From Dyella caseinilytica (GTDB lineage: Bacteria; Pseudomonadota; Gammaproteobacteria; Xanthomonadales; Rhodanobacteraceae): a DNA stretch of 64,000 nt. The stretch's first letter is position 1; each line of letters opens with the position of its first letter. The notes beneath the pieces are model-generated. The model had not been told where the DNA came from. It saw nothing but the letters and a program-made list of their open reading frames with translations, and ran no database searches. Position numbers and translations under genes: made by a program. Positions 53,113-61,802 of this stretch are shown here, piece after piece. The stretch lies in NCBI RefSeq assembly GCF_016865235.1, contig NZ_CP064030.1, forward strand, positions 2,232,001 to 2,296,000, given 5' to 3'.

Positions 53113-54337
53113 GGATGGCTTGCACCGTGCCACCGAAGCGCTGGCCCGCGAGCTGGCCAGACCTGGCAGCACCACGCCCGAATGGAGTGATATGGAATGG
53201 CAATTGGCTGCGGCCGCTGCCGCAGCGCACGGTGTTGCTCCTCTGCTTTCGCGCTACCTGCCCTGGCAAGAGCCTGCATGGCGTGCATTCGTCAGGAGTC
53301 AGAGCGAACATGTCGAGCTGCGTCACCGGCGCATTATCGAGCTACTTGCCAGCATCGACGCCAGCACTCGCGCCGCCGGGATAGCCGTCATCCCATTGAA
53401 AGGCTGCGCCCTGCATGCGATAGGCCTTTATGCGCCAGGCGAACGCCCCATGGCCGACATCGATTTGTTAGTGCACGAAGAAGACTTGGAGCAAACCGGC
53501 GCACTGCTGTGCGCATTAGGTTACGTGCAATCGTTCACGCAGTGGAAGCATCAGGTATTCAAACCGACGGCCAGCACTTTCTTCGCTGGCCTTGGCGAGC
53601 ATCGCGACACACCCATCAATATCGAGTTACACACCCGCATCCAGGAGCGCCTTCCCATCGCCGTGGTGGACATCACCGAACAGGTGTATCCAGGCACACC
53701 CACGCCGGGCCTGAACGCGTATCCCTCCTCGGGCGCCTTGATGGCTCATCTGCTGCTACACGCTGCCGGCAATATCTGTGGCCATAGCATGCGCTTGCTG
53801 CACCTTAACGATATTTCGCTACTTGCCACGCGCATGACGCCTCGCGACTGGAATGTATTGTGGGAGGCCAATTCCGGCAAGCCGCCGTGGTGGGCGCTGC
53901 CACCGTTGTATATGGTGTCCCGCTACTACACCCATGCCGTGCCCCGATCCGTACTTGCGCGCCTGCAGCGAGACTGCCCAACCTTGCTGCAAACACTGTC
54001 GCGTCGCCGGACGCTGACGCATGTCTCCTGCTCGGCGCTGTGGCTTAATGCACTACCGGGTATTGAATGGTCACGTAGTCCGAGCGAAGCAATCCGCTGC
54101 ATCATCCAACGCTTTCGCCCAACCGCCGAGTCGGTCAAGGAACGCGCCGACATGGTGCGAACACAGCTCTGGCTGCAGGGCCAAAACTGGGTGACCGCCA
54201 GTCATGCACGCCGCATTCTGACGCGATTGATTCGACCCGTGCCGCGCATGGACACACTCTATGCCGTGCGCGCTGCGTTCGAGCACTTTGGCAACAACCG
54301 ATCCTCGCCTGACGCATCTACTCCATCGGCTGGTTGA
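53078..54337 (+). CDS. Nucleotidyltransferase family protein (NTP_transf_5-like)
   Basis: 419 residues starting inside the radical SAM gene's end. The diagnostic region is AVIPLKGCALHAIGLYAPGE followed by RPMADIDLLVHEEDL: Lys-Gly, then Arg-x-x-x-Asp-Ile-Asp. This is the pattern of PF14907 proteins, putative nucleotidyltransferases found in lasso, lanthipeptide-like and exopolysaccharide loci. The Asp pair would bind metal. Its partner in this locus may be the HprK-like kinase or an acceptor sugar. The reaction has not been read from sequence. Confidence 0.8.
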   Translation: MHTSLPPLKIVRDGLHRATEALARELARPGSTTPEWSDMEWQLAAAAAAAHGVAPLLSRYLPWQEPAWRAFVRSQSEHVELRHRRIIELLASIDASTRAAGIAVIPLKGCALHAIGLYAPGERPMADIDLLVHEEDLEQTGALLCALGYVQSFTQWKHQVFKPTASTFFAGLGEHRDTPINIELHTRIQERLPIAVVDITEQVYPGTPTPGLNAYPSSGALMAHLLLHAAGNICGHSMRLLHLNDISLLATRMTPRDWNVLWEANSGKPPWWALPPLYMVSRYYTHAVPRSVLARLQRDCPTLLQTLSRRRTLTHVSCSALWLNALPGIEWSRSPSEAIRCIIQRFRPTAESVKERADMVRTQLWLQGQNWVTASHARRILTRLIRPVPRMDTLYAVRAAFEHFGNNRSSPDASTPSAG

Positions 54338-54345
54338 ATATCGCC

Positions 54346-55446
54346 TCAGGCTTGGCACAGCCTTCCGTACAGCGCATCGAACATGCGGGCGGTGTAGTCC
54401 GCATCTTCCATCACCGCGCGTCGTTGCGCCTCCACGGCCAGCCTGAGGCGCAGATCTTCGTCGGCCAATACTCGTTGGATCGCTAACGCGATGCCGGCCG
54501 AGTCGCCCACCGGAACGGCCAGAGCGGCCGATGGCGACCACTCTGCCATATGCCCTACCGCTGTACCCACTGTGGGCACGCCGACGGCTGCCGCCTCCAG
54601 CAGCACCAGCGGCCCGGCCTCGTGCATGGACGACATCACCAATAAATCCGCCGACTCCATGATCGGACGCAATTCGTGCTGCGTCTTGAAGCCGAGAAAA
54701 CGGACATGTCGTTGTAGGTTCAACCGATGAGCCAGCGCCTCGATCTCGCCGTTCAAGGTGTCTACGCCAACGATATCCATCCGGAACGCCACGCCGGCCT
54801 CAGCGACCGCAGCCAGCGCATGCAACAACGTGGATTGATCCTTGACGCGATTGAGGCTGGCGACGTGCAGCAATTGCGCAGGTCCGGTCTTGCGGGTGCG
54901 CGGCGCCATGGGCGTCCATGTGCGCAAATCCACCCCCAGAGGGACGCGTCTCGCCTCTAGCCCTAATGCCTGGAGTGAATCAATGATGGGGTTGCTGGCC
55001 GCGGTGATCATATCCGTGCTGCGTAGTATCAGCGCCTCACGCAGCCTTCCTTTCCACTTGCGCCGGCCGCCGTAGCCGATCTCACGCAATGAGACCAGTT
55101 CACCGCCTGCGATATGTACTGCACTCCTCACGCGTAGCAGCTTTGCAGCAGTGACGGCTATCAAACTGCAGGATCCGGAAAACATTGCCTGGACGAGGTC
55201 GAACGGCGCGCAGCGATGCTCGGCACGGATGGCCGCGATGGCGCGCAGGCGTGTCCTGCCTTCGCCAATATTGTGGATGTGGGCGCCAAGCATTTCCCAG
55301 CGCGCGGGTGCCGCTTCCTGATGCAGTACGAAGACGTGCAGCTCGTGTGTTCGCGCCAGCCGCTCTATCAGCGCAAGAAAGACGGGAATGACCTTGTATT
55401 CGCCGCTACGATCCACGCCTCCGGGAAGCACCAATGCGAGTTTCAT
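54346..55446 (-). CDS. GT4-type glycosyltransferase
   Basis: 366 residues, a GT-B fold. The N-terminal acceptor domain starts KLALVLPGGVDRSGEYKVIP. The C-terminal donor domain has LLHVASLNRVKDQSTLLHAL and the nucleotide-sugar motif MHEAGPLVLLEAAAVGVPTV (E-x7-E). It overlaps the next upstream gene by 4 bases and so shares its transcript. It should add one sugar to a lipid-linked repeat unit at the cytoplasmic face. The donor is unknown. Confidence 0.9.
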   Translation of the reverse strand: MKLALVLPGGVDRSGEYKVIPVFLALIERLARTHELHVFVLHQEAAPARWEMLGAHIHNIGEGRTRLRAIAAIRAEHRCAPFDLVQAMFSGSCSLIAVTAAKLLRVRSAVHIAGGELVSLREIGYGGRRKWKGRLREALILRSTDMITAASNPIIDSLQALGLEARRVPLGVDLRTWTPMAPRTRKTGPAQLLHVASLNRVKDQSTLLHALAAVAEAGVAFRMDIVGVDTLNGEIEALAHRLNLQRHVRFLGFKTQHELRPIMESADLLVMSSMHEAGPLVLLEAAAVGVPTVGTAVGHMAEWSPSAALAVPVGDSAGIALAIQRVLADEDLRLRLAVEAQRRAVMEDADYTARMFDALYGRLCQA

Positions 55447-56567
55447 CGTATGCCACCCCGGTGTTGAAGCACGTGTTCATAGGCACCTGCCCATTTGCGG
55501 CCGACCGCGTGAAACGATAGTGCTTCGTCAAAATGAGCGCGTATATGTGCACGCTTCGGTCGGCTATGCGACGCTCGCAGGAGCGCCTCGGCAAGCTTTA
55601 CCGGATCACCACAAGGATAAAGCTCGCCTATACGACCGCCACCTGTGAGAGTGCGAAACGCAGGAATATCGGTCACGACCGGCAGTGCGCCACAGGCCAT
55701 TGCCTCCAGCAAGGCGTAGCCGCAACTTTCGGAAAGGCTGGCGGACACAAATACGTCCGCCGCCTGCATCAACCGCTCAACCCGCGCATGAGGGACATTG
55801 CCCAGCAAATGCACGCGCCCGTGAAGTCGCAGATCACTCGCAATGCGTCGCTTGACGTCGTCCATGAGTGGTGAGGTACCGAAGGCGCACCAGAGCTGCA
55901 GGCCGGGACGTTGCGAAGCAGCTCGCGCCACGCCATCGAGCATGGTCAACGGATCCTTGCCGGGAGTGAGGTGACCTACCCAAACAATGCATGGATCACC
56001 ATAAAGGCCGGTATCAGCGCGTGCGCCGTGGTGATCACCCAAGGTAAAGCGGCTGCTGGATTCCGGTACCTCGAACAGTGGTGTCGATGGGGCGAACACA
56101 CCCGCATCCATGAAAGGCCCCGCCATGTCGGCCGCGGTAAACGCCACACCAGCGGCGCAACGGTACCAGCGTCGCCAGTGCAGCCTTCGCCACCAACGAG
56201 GTACATGGTCGGCGTGATCCTGAAACAGAATTGGCAGCTGCGGCAGATGGTGCGCGATGGCAAACACGTCCTGCGGGAATCCCAGGCCATGCACGTGCAG
56301 GACATCTGCTTTGATGTCATTCAACAGGCGGGCGAAACGATGGCCGCGATCGATCACCGCTTTCAAGCTGCTGACATCGTTGAAGTGATAGTCGATGCCC
56401 TGACGCGTCATCTGCTCCGTATGCCCTGCCGCCTGGATGAACGACATCCGGATGCCGGAGCTGGCTGCCGCTTCCGGAATATCCGCCATGGAAGGCCACA
56501 GCTTGAACACCTCTTCCGCGGTCAAACCTTGCGGCGACGGCAGGATATTGATCTGTGCAACGTGCAA
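55443..56567 (-). CDS. GT4-type glycosyltransferase
   Basis: 374 residues, another GT-B enzyme. IVWVGHLTPGKDPLTMLDGV starts the donor domain and LSESCGYALLEAMACGALPV is its E-x7-E motif. An acceptor domain with QDHADHVPRWWRRLHWRRW precedes it; that basic aromatic stretch may bind the membrane. Its stop overlaps the start of the downstream GT by 4 bases. Donor and linkage are not known. Confidence 0.9.
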   Translation of the reverse strand: MHVAQINILPSPQGLTAEEVFKLWPSMADIPEAAASSGIRMSFIQAAGHTEQMTRQGIDYHFNDVSSLKAVIDRGHRFARLLNDIKADVLHVHGLGFPQDVFAIAHHLPQLPILFQDHADHVPRWWRRLHWRRWYRCAAGVAFTAADMAGPFMDAGVFAPSTPLFEVPESSSRFTLGDHHGARADTGLYGDPCIVWVGHLTPGKDPLTMLDGVARAASQRPGLQLWCAFGTSPLMDDVKRRIASDLRLHGRVHLLGNVPHARVERLMQAADVFVSASLSESCGYALLEAMACGALPVVTDIPAFRTLTGGGRIGELYPCGDPVKLAEALLRASHSRPKRAHIRAHFDEALSFHAVGRKWAGAYEHVLQHRGGIR

Positions 56568-56579
56568 GCCGGTCTCCGC

Positions 56580-58091
56580 TTAAAGACCAGACACTTGCGG
56601 CATACGCAACTTCACCAGCCGATTGGCCAAGTTGAGTTCCCACGGTCGGTCGTACCGGCGATGGCGATAGCGCCATGCCGCCATGGCACTGAGGCTGCGC
56701 TTGGCCCATGGCGGTGAACGCAGGTCTTGCACGGTGGGAAAACGGCAGCGCAGCACGGTCACGAAGTCACGAATGTGCTGACGCAGCTTGTCGCTCAGCC
56801 ATGGTGCATCGGCATGGCAGGCATAGTTCACCCACTGTGGCTGTGTCCATTCTTCAGGCGTGCGTGGAAAAACGACGGGTTCGCCGTTCAGATCAAGCAG
56901 CGGAGTCGATGCTCGCTTGCCGCGATCCTTCTCGTGGCGACTGCTCTCCGGCAGCGGCGTGTAGATGTAGACGATGATTTCCGATTCAGGATTGATGCGC
57001 TTCAACTCGCGAATGAACTCAAACGTCTGCGCGGTCTCGTCTTCCGTGTTTTGCGGTGGTGCCACCATGAAAGAGAGCTCAGGGACCACACCGTGGCGCC
57101 GGCACAATTCGGCCACCTGCAGGGTCTGGTCGGGCCGTGTGCCCTTGCGGATTTCCTTGAGCATCTGGCCGCTTGGCGATTCCGCGCCGATATAGGCCAT
57201 TTTCAGACGGCTCTTGCGCACCAGCTTCCACGAACTTTCCGACAGCTTCAGCAAGGCGTCCGAACGGGCATAGCACCACCACGGCAACTCCAGTTTCGCC
57301 ATCACCTCGAGCAGCGGGATCATGTCTTCTTCGCGGTCGAAGAAATTGTGATCGAAGAACTGGATCGAGTCGGCGCCCAATTCGTACTTCAGATAACTCA
57401 GCTCGCGCTCCAGCCGCGTCGCGGCCGGCAATATGGTGGTGCCGCCGAACATCGCTGCCACACCGCAGAAAGTGCAACGAAAACGGCAACCAATAGCTGC
57501 TTGATGCGCGGCAGTGCGGCGCCCCAGAAAGGTAGAGGCAAGATAGCGACGCGGGTCGCCCAATTTGTCATACGGCAACACAAGGCCAGTATCGCCAAGC
57601 GAAATGCGACGGCTCGGATTATGAACAATGGTATCGCCACTCTTCCAAGACAAACCGCCGATATTCGCCAGTGCATGTTCGGGTTTGCCGAGTGCCGCGA
57701 CCAATTCCGGCAGACTTTCTTCGCCCTGTCCGCGAATGGCGTAGTCCACGTAAGGCGCGGCAAGCGCCGTATCGGTATACAGCGTAGGGAAATAACCGCC
57801 CCAGATGATAGGCACGGATGGAAAGTGCTTGCGCAGTGCCTGGGATACTTCGATCGATGGCGCCATTTGCGGGCCGCCCATTACGCTGATGCCGACAGCA
57901 TCGAATTTGCCTTGCTCCATCCTGCGCAACGTTTCGTTAACCAGGTCGCGATCGATATTGCCGTCGAGAATCTCGCTACTGCCCTGACGGTCCAACGCGG
58001 CAGACAGATGCAGCAGCGACAGCGGGAACCGCGCGCTGGAACGCGACGTGATGGTGGGATTGATCAACAGTGTGTGAGGGGTTCGGTTCAT
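56580..58091 (-). CDS. Cobalamin-dependent-type radical SAM protein
   Basis: 503 residues from ATG 58091 (a TTG at 58103 is an alternative). The N-terminal B12-like domain has NPTITSRSSARFPLSLLHLS, then VSVMGGPQMAPS-like and WGGYFPTLYTDTAL. The cluster motif is AIGCRFRCTFCGVAAMFGG (CxxxCxxC). Then AYIGAESPSGQMLKEIRKGT completes the core. It is the second enzyme of this type in the locus. Related proteins methylate or rearrange lipids, hopanoids and natural products. Transcribed with the methyltransferase upstream and the glycosyltransferases downstream. Confidence 0.85.
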   Translation of the reverse strand: MNRTPHTLLINPTITSRSSARFPLSLLHLSAALDRQGSSEILDGNIDRDLVNETLRRMEQGKFDAVGISVMGGPQMAPSIEVSQALRKHFPSVPIIWGGYFPTLYTDTALAAPYVDYAIRGQGEESLPELVAALGKPEHALANIGGLSWKSGDTIVHNPSRRISLGDTGLVLPYDKLGDPRRYLASTFLGRRTAAHQAAIGCRFRCTFCGVAAMFGGTTILPAATRLERELSYLKYELGADSIQFFDHNFFDREEDMIPLLEVMAKLELPWWCYARSDALLKLSESSWKLVRKSRLKMAYIGAESPSGQMLKEIRKGTRPDQTLQVAELCRRHGVVPELSFMVAPPQNTEDETAQTFEFIRELKRINPESEIIVYIYTPLPESSRHEKDRGKRASTPLLDLNGEPVVFPRTPEEWTQPQWVNYACHADAPWLSDKLRQHIRDFVTVLRCRFPTVQDLRSPPWAKRSLSAMAAWRYRHRRYDRPWELNLANRLVKLRMPQVSGL

Positions 58092-58109
58092 GAGTCGTGG
58101 CAATGGGTA

Positions 58110-58808
58110 TCAGCTTGCGCGCCGCAGTTGAAAGACCAGTGCTACCGGTACTTCCAGCGCGATGCGATCGAAATGTGCGTCAGTGGAAATGTCGGCCTGA
58201 TTCAGCATGGGTTCCAGCACGCGCTCGATCGTCAGCCCCAGCGCAGCGCACGCCGCATGCCAGTGGCTGTAAAGATGTTGCGTATGCCTGATGGCATAAC
58301 GCTGCCCGCCGGCTTTGAAATCGCGCAGCCAACCCAGGGCCGGACCGATCGGATGCACATCGCTACACAACACGATGCCACCAGGCTGGGTGACACGATG
58401 AAGCTCGCGCAAAGCGTCGTGCAATCGCTCCACATGACCGATCACCAGACCGCTCACTGTAAGATCCGCCCACGCGTCCGGCAGCGGCAGTGCCGTGAGA
58501 TTGCCTTGCGCAAGTGCGATATCCGCACTGAACTCGCCGGCCGTCAATTCGCCATCTGCACGCAGCAACATGTCCGGGGAAATGTCCACGCCCACCACCT
58601 GTGCCGCATGGCGCCGTAATGCATGCCGCATATAGCGTCCACTACCGCAACCGGCATCGAGCACGCGCCGCCCTTCCAGATTGGCCGGCATCAACGCAAG
58701 CATGGCGCGCTCCTCGGCCTGCATCACTGGATTGTGCGCATGGGCAGGATAAGTAGATGCCCACAATGCGTACGCTTCCAACGGAGAAAGAAGGGGTGGC
58801 CGCAGCAT
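58110..58808 (-). CDS. Class I SAM methyltransferase
   Basis: 232 residues from ATG 58808, which shares a base with the upstream stop. Motif I is RRVLDAGCGSGRYMRHAL, followed by VGVDISPDML and a PGGIVLCSDVHP region typical of methyltransf_11 enzymes. It fits small-molecule, sugar or lipid methylation. In this locus it might methylate a hexose or an unusual lipid acceptor. Confidence 0.88.
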   Translation of the reverse strand: MLRPPLLSPLEAYALWASTYPAHAHNPVMQAEERAMLALMPANLEGRRVLDAGCGSGRYMRHALRRHAAQVVGVDISPDMLLRADGELTAGEFSADIALAQGNLTALPLPDAWADLTVSGLVIGHVERLHDALRELHRVTQPGGIVLCSDVHPIGPALGWLRDFKAGGQRYAIRHTQHLYSHWHAACAALGLTIERVLEPMLNQADISTDAHFDRIALEVPVALVFQLRRAS

Positions 58809-60037
58809 CAATCCACTCCACTCGCGGCAGCACACTTATGTCTTCCTGCTTGCCCGGCGACCAGCTCCAACCCTGGCTCAAGCGCTATACATGCTGGTTC
58901 GGCGAGCGATTTTGCGAGCAGCTTTGGCCTACCATCAAGCATCACCGGCACCGTCTCTATGCCGGCTGCGGCAAACCATTCGGCGAAATCGGGATCGGCA
59001 ATGCGCGGTACGCCATCGCGCACCACGGCTCGCAGTTGACTTCGATGCAAGCCAACCAGGCTGCGGGCTTCGACTCCGCCTTGATCCTCCACAATCACCA
59101 TATCTGCGACCGCACCCGGCGAAATGAAGCCTCTCAAAGGCATGCGCAGAATGTGTGCAGCGCGACTCGTGACCAGCTCCAGCAATTGCCACGTGCCTAG
59201 CTCATAACGATCGACAACCCCGTTCAGCTCTTCCAGCAGATCCCGCGCACCGCTCAGCCGCGAATCGCTGCCCAACGCAAGTCGGCCGGCCACGCATAGG
59301 CGACGAGGATCGAGCGTTTGCCCGAGCAACACGAAATTGCTGGACGGACACCAGACAACGGCTGCGCCAACCGCCAGCACGCGCTCAATATCCTGTTCGC
59401 GCAGGCCCACGCCATGGATCAGCACACTATTGCTCGCCAGACAGCCTGCTTGATCCAGCTGGGCAAGCTCGGCCCGTGCGATCGCATCGGTACCTTCTGC
59501 AAGATGGATCATCCATGGACAGTCGTGTGGTGTGGCGGCAAAACTCGCCACCATCGGCGGGCCGTAGCCAGGCCAACCCGGCGCATAGCTCCAGCCGTAG
59601 TCGCGCAGCAACGCCACCGGAAAATCTTCCGTATCGAGCGCCGGATGCCATGGATCGTGGTGCGCAACGCAAGTCGTACCGGCCAGCAGGTTTTTCATCG
59701 CCCCATGCCGCAGCCGCAGTGTCTTCGGCACCTGCAAGGCGGCGATCACCGCGGGATCTTCGAAATGTGCCTGGAATGCATCGATCCAGGCATAGCTGTT
59801 GGAGAACGGCGTAGTTGCCTTCAGCGGTGGCACCGCATTGACCTGCAGGTGCTCGTGCGCATTGATCAGCCCTGGGAAAATCAGGTGATCGCGAAGATCC
59901 ATCCGATATCCCCGCGGTGTTACTGTGGTATCGATACGCCCCGCCCTGATTGGCAATGGCGCCCGCGAAATGCCTTCAGGCGTGATCGTCGCCGCATGGC
60001 ATAGCGTGGCATTCATCCCGGACGGAATAGCGCCCAT
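58808..60037 (-). CDS. Amidohydrolase-family metal hydrolase
   Basis: 409 residues from ATG 60037 (ATG 60016 is also possible). FPGLINAHEHLQVN carries the HxH metal pair, VLIHGVGL the later His, and LALGSDSRLSGARDLLEELN the final Asp, as in chlorohydrolase/cytosine-deaminase-like amidohydrolases. The C-terminal beta-sandwich lies at ADMVIVEDQG. Such enzymes deaminate or hydrolyse amide and amine bonds on rings. Its presence amid polysaccharide genes suggests an N-deacetylation or deamination of a pathway intermediate, which is inference. The gene lies 5 bases after the upstream gene. Confidence 0.87.
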   Translation of the reverse strand: MGAIPSGMNATLCHAATITPEGISRAPLPIRAGRIDTTVTPRGYRMDLRDHLIFPGLINAHEHLQVNAVPPLKATTPFSNSYAWIDAFQAHFEDPAVIAALQVPKTLRLRHGAMKNLLAGTTCVAHHDPWHPALDTEDFPVALLRDYGWSYAPGWPGYGPPMVASFAATPHDCPWMIHLAEGTDAIARAELAQLDQAGCLASNSVLIHGVGLREQDIERVLAVGAAVVWCPSSNFVLLGQTLDPRRLCVAGRLALGSDSRLSGARDLLEELNGVVDRYELGTWQLLELVTSRAAHILRMPLRGFISPGAVADMVIVEDQGGVEARSLVGLHRSQLRAVVRDGVPRIADPDFAEWFAAAGIETVPVMLDGRPKLLAKSLAEPACIALEPGLELVAGQAGRHKCAAASGVD

Positions 60038-60041
60038 GCGC

Positions 60042-60959
60042 TCAACGCCGATGCATCACGATCAGGAAGTGGTCACCCATATCGCGCAACAGCGGCAACG
60101 AGCCAAGGCGATCGTCGATCTTGCCCAACTGATCACACCAGCCGCGGCGACGCCGGTAATAGTCCACCAGGTAGGGCGGCGGCAGAAACAGGCTCAGTGC
60201 GCGATAGCTGGCCAGCGAAAAATGGGGAGCGAAAGCGCGGTAGAACTCGCGCGGAAGGTAGTAATACGTCCAGATGGTATGACGGTTCATACCGACCGCA
60301 GTGGCTCCACGTGTGGCTCGCACAGTGGCGCGCCGGAAACGGCCCTTCAGCGCGTAGTAGCCCAGCTCCCAGGGGCAAACCCGGCCCATTACCGAAAACA
60401 CCAGTTTGCCGCCGGGTCGCAGCAGTCGTGCGCATTCGTTCGCGACAGCCTCCAAGTCAGGCGCGCAATTCAGAGGACCGAAGTTGGAGTAGATACCGTC
60501 GAACGTGCCTTCAATACGTTCAAGCTGATGCACGCCAACGTGAACAGCTGATACGCGGGAACTCAGGCCGATTGTATCGGCGCGCATCCGTGTGCGTTCC
60601 ACCATCTGTGGCGACCAGTCGCTGGCAACCACTTGATACCCACGCTGCGCAAATTCAGCCGCGTCGATGCCGGTGCCGCAGCCAAGGTCCAGCAAGCGTG
60701 AGCCAGGCACCACTTCGCCAGTCACCGTATCCCACAGCGTAAGCCGCATGCGCTGGATCAATTCGTTGTTGCCGCGGGGGCCGTCGTAATCAGCAGCCAC
60801 ACTGTCGAAGGCGCGCTGCGTGTCGAGCAACTGCGTCTCATCCAGCGCGACTGCGCGGCTTCCCGTGCCTGGCTTGTATACGTTGCTCACTCCGACCTCC
60901 ACGCGACCGACATGCGGTACATGCATGAGTGCCGACAGGGGGCATTTTGGTTGTGCCAC
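60042..60959 (-). CDS. Class I SAM methyltransferase
   Basis: About 305 residues (start uncertain; an internal ATG lies at 60926). Motif I is SRLLDLGCGTGIDAAEFAQR, then VASDWSPQMVERTR and LLRPGGKLVFSVMGRV. The middle FDGIYSNFGPLNCAPDLEAV is typical of small-molecule methyltransferases. It is separated from the amidohydrolase by 4 bases. Substrate unknown. Confidence 0.87.
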   Translation of the reverse strand: MAQPKCPLSALMHVPHVGRVEVGVSNVYKPGTGSRAVALDETQLLDTQRAFDSVAADYDGPRGNNELIQRMRLTLWDTVTGEVVPGSRLLDLGCGTGIDAAEFAQRGYQVVASDWSPQMVERTRMRADTIGLSSRVSAVHVGVHQLERIEGTFDGIYSNFGPLNCAPDLEAVANECARLLRPGGKLVFSVMGRVCPWELGYYALKGRFRRATVRATRGATAVGMNRHTIWTYYYLPREFYRAFAPHFSLASYRALSLFLPPPYLVDYYRRRRGWCDQLGKIDDRLGSLPLLRDMGDHFLIVMHRR

Positions 60960-60974
60960 CTATTTGGCGAGGAG

Positions 60975-61802
60975 CTATGTCGGCGCCCGCGCCCGGCACA
61001 AGGCATCCCTGGCAATGGCCACCAGCATCCCGAAGAACAATCCCAACAGCAGTCCTGCCCCCCAGATCAGCGCGGCATTGGGAAACGCCTGATTAGTTGG
61101 AACATAGACCGGCCACACGAGCGACGTGTCGTAGGTGTAGTTAGCGCCCAGTCGGACGAGCAGTTCCCCGCGCGTTTGCTTCAGGGTCTGAATCTCTTCG
61201 TCTACGCTGACCAACAAGACACTGGAAAGACGATCCCTATCCTGCGATGCGGCCTGCAGCAAACCATCTCTTTCGGCCGTGGCTTTTTGCAGATCGGCCT
61301 GCACCTCGTCCAGCCGCGCATGAGCAAGTTGCAAGGGTGCCGCCTCCAACTCACGGTGCACCGCCTGCAGTTGCGCAACCGTTGCTGTGGCCAGTTCGGC
61401 GGCTTGTTGCGGTGATTGGGCGCGTACGCTGAGCTTTACCAACGGCCCGGCATAAGGCATCGGCTCCAGCTTGAGGCTCTTGCGGTAAAGCGCACCTTCA
61501 GGCGTATCCGACGACACACCTATGCTGCTCAACACCTGATCCTGGAACGGTATCAGTTGCAAACGCTCGATCACACGCAGTAACGGCTCGGCCTTAGGGT
61601 CCTGTCCCGTTGGTGCATTGCCAACCTGGCCGATCTGAATCCATGCCGTGGCTTGCCACTGGGGTTTCACGGCATGCAGAAACGCGAAGGTGACAGCCAG
61701 CGTCACAATCAATGTGGCGGTGAACCATCGCCATTGCCGGGCAAGCATGCGCCATAGGTCGATCAGATAGATTTCATCTCGTTGCATGGGTGTCTGACTC
61801 AT
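60975..61802 (-). CDS. Wzz-type chain-length determinant protein
   Basis: 275 residues from ATG 61802 (ATG 61787 is also possible); the upstream frame to 61997 is not credible coding. The N-terminal helix (WRWFTATLIVTLAVTFAFLH) follows EIYLIDLWRMLARQ, typical for Wzz. A long helical periplasmic domain with LQKATAERDGLLQAA follows, then a C-terminal helix (ALIWGAGLLLGLFFGMLVAI). No tyrosine kinase domain is attached. It controls the length of the polymer made by the neighbouring polymerase. It overlaps that gene by 29 bases. Confidence 0.88.
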   Translation of the reverse strand: MSQTPMQRDEIYLIDLWRMLARQWRWFTATLIVTLAVTFAFLHAVKPQWQATAWIQIGQVGNAPTGQDPKAEPLLRVIERLQLIPFQDQVLSSIGVSSDTPEGALYRKSLKLEPMPYAGPLVKLSVRAQSPQQAAELATATVAQLQAVHRELEAAPLQLAHARLDEVQADLQKATAERDGLLQAASQDRDRLSSVLLVSVDEEIQTLKQTRGELLVRLGANYTYDTSLVWPVYVPTNQAFPNAALIWGAGLLLGLFFGMLVAIARDALCRARAPT

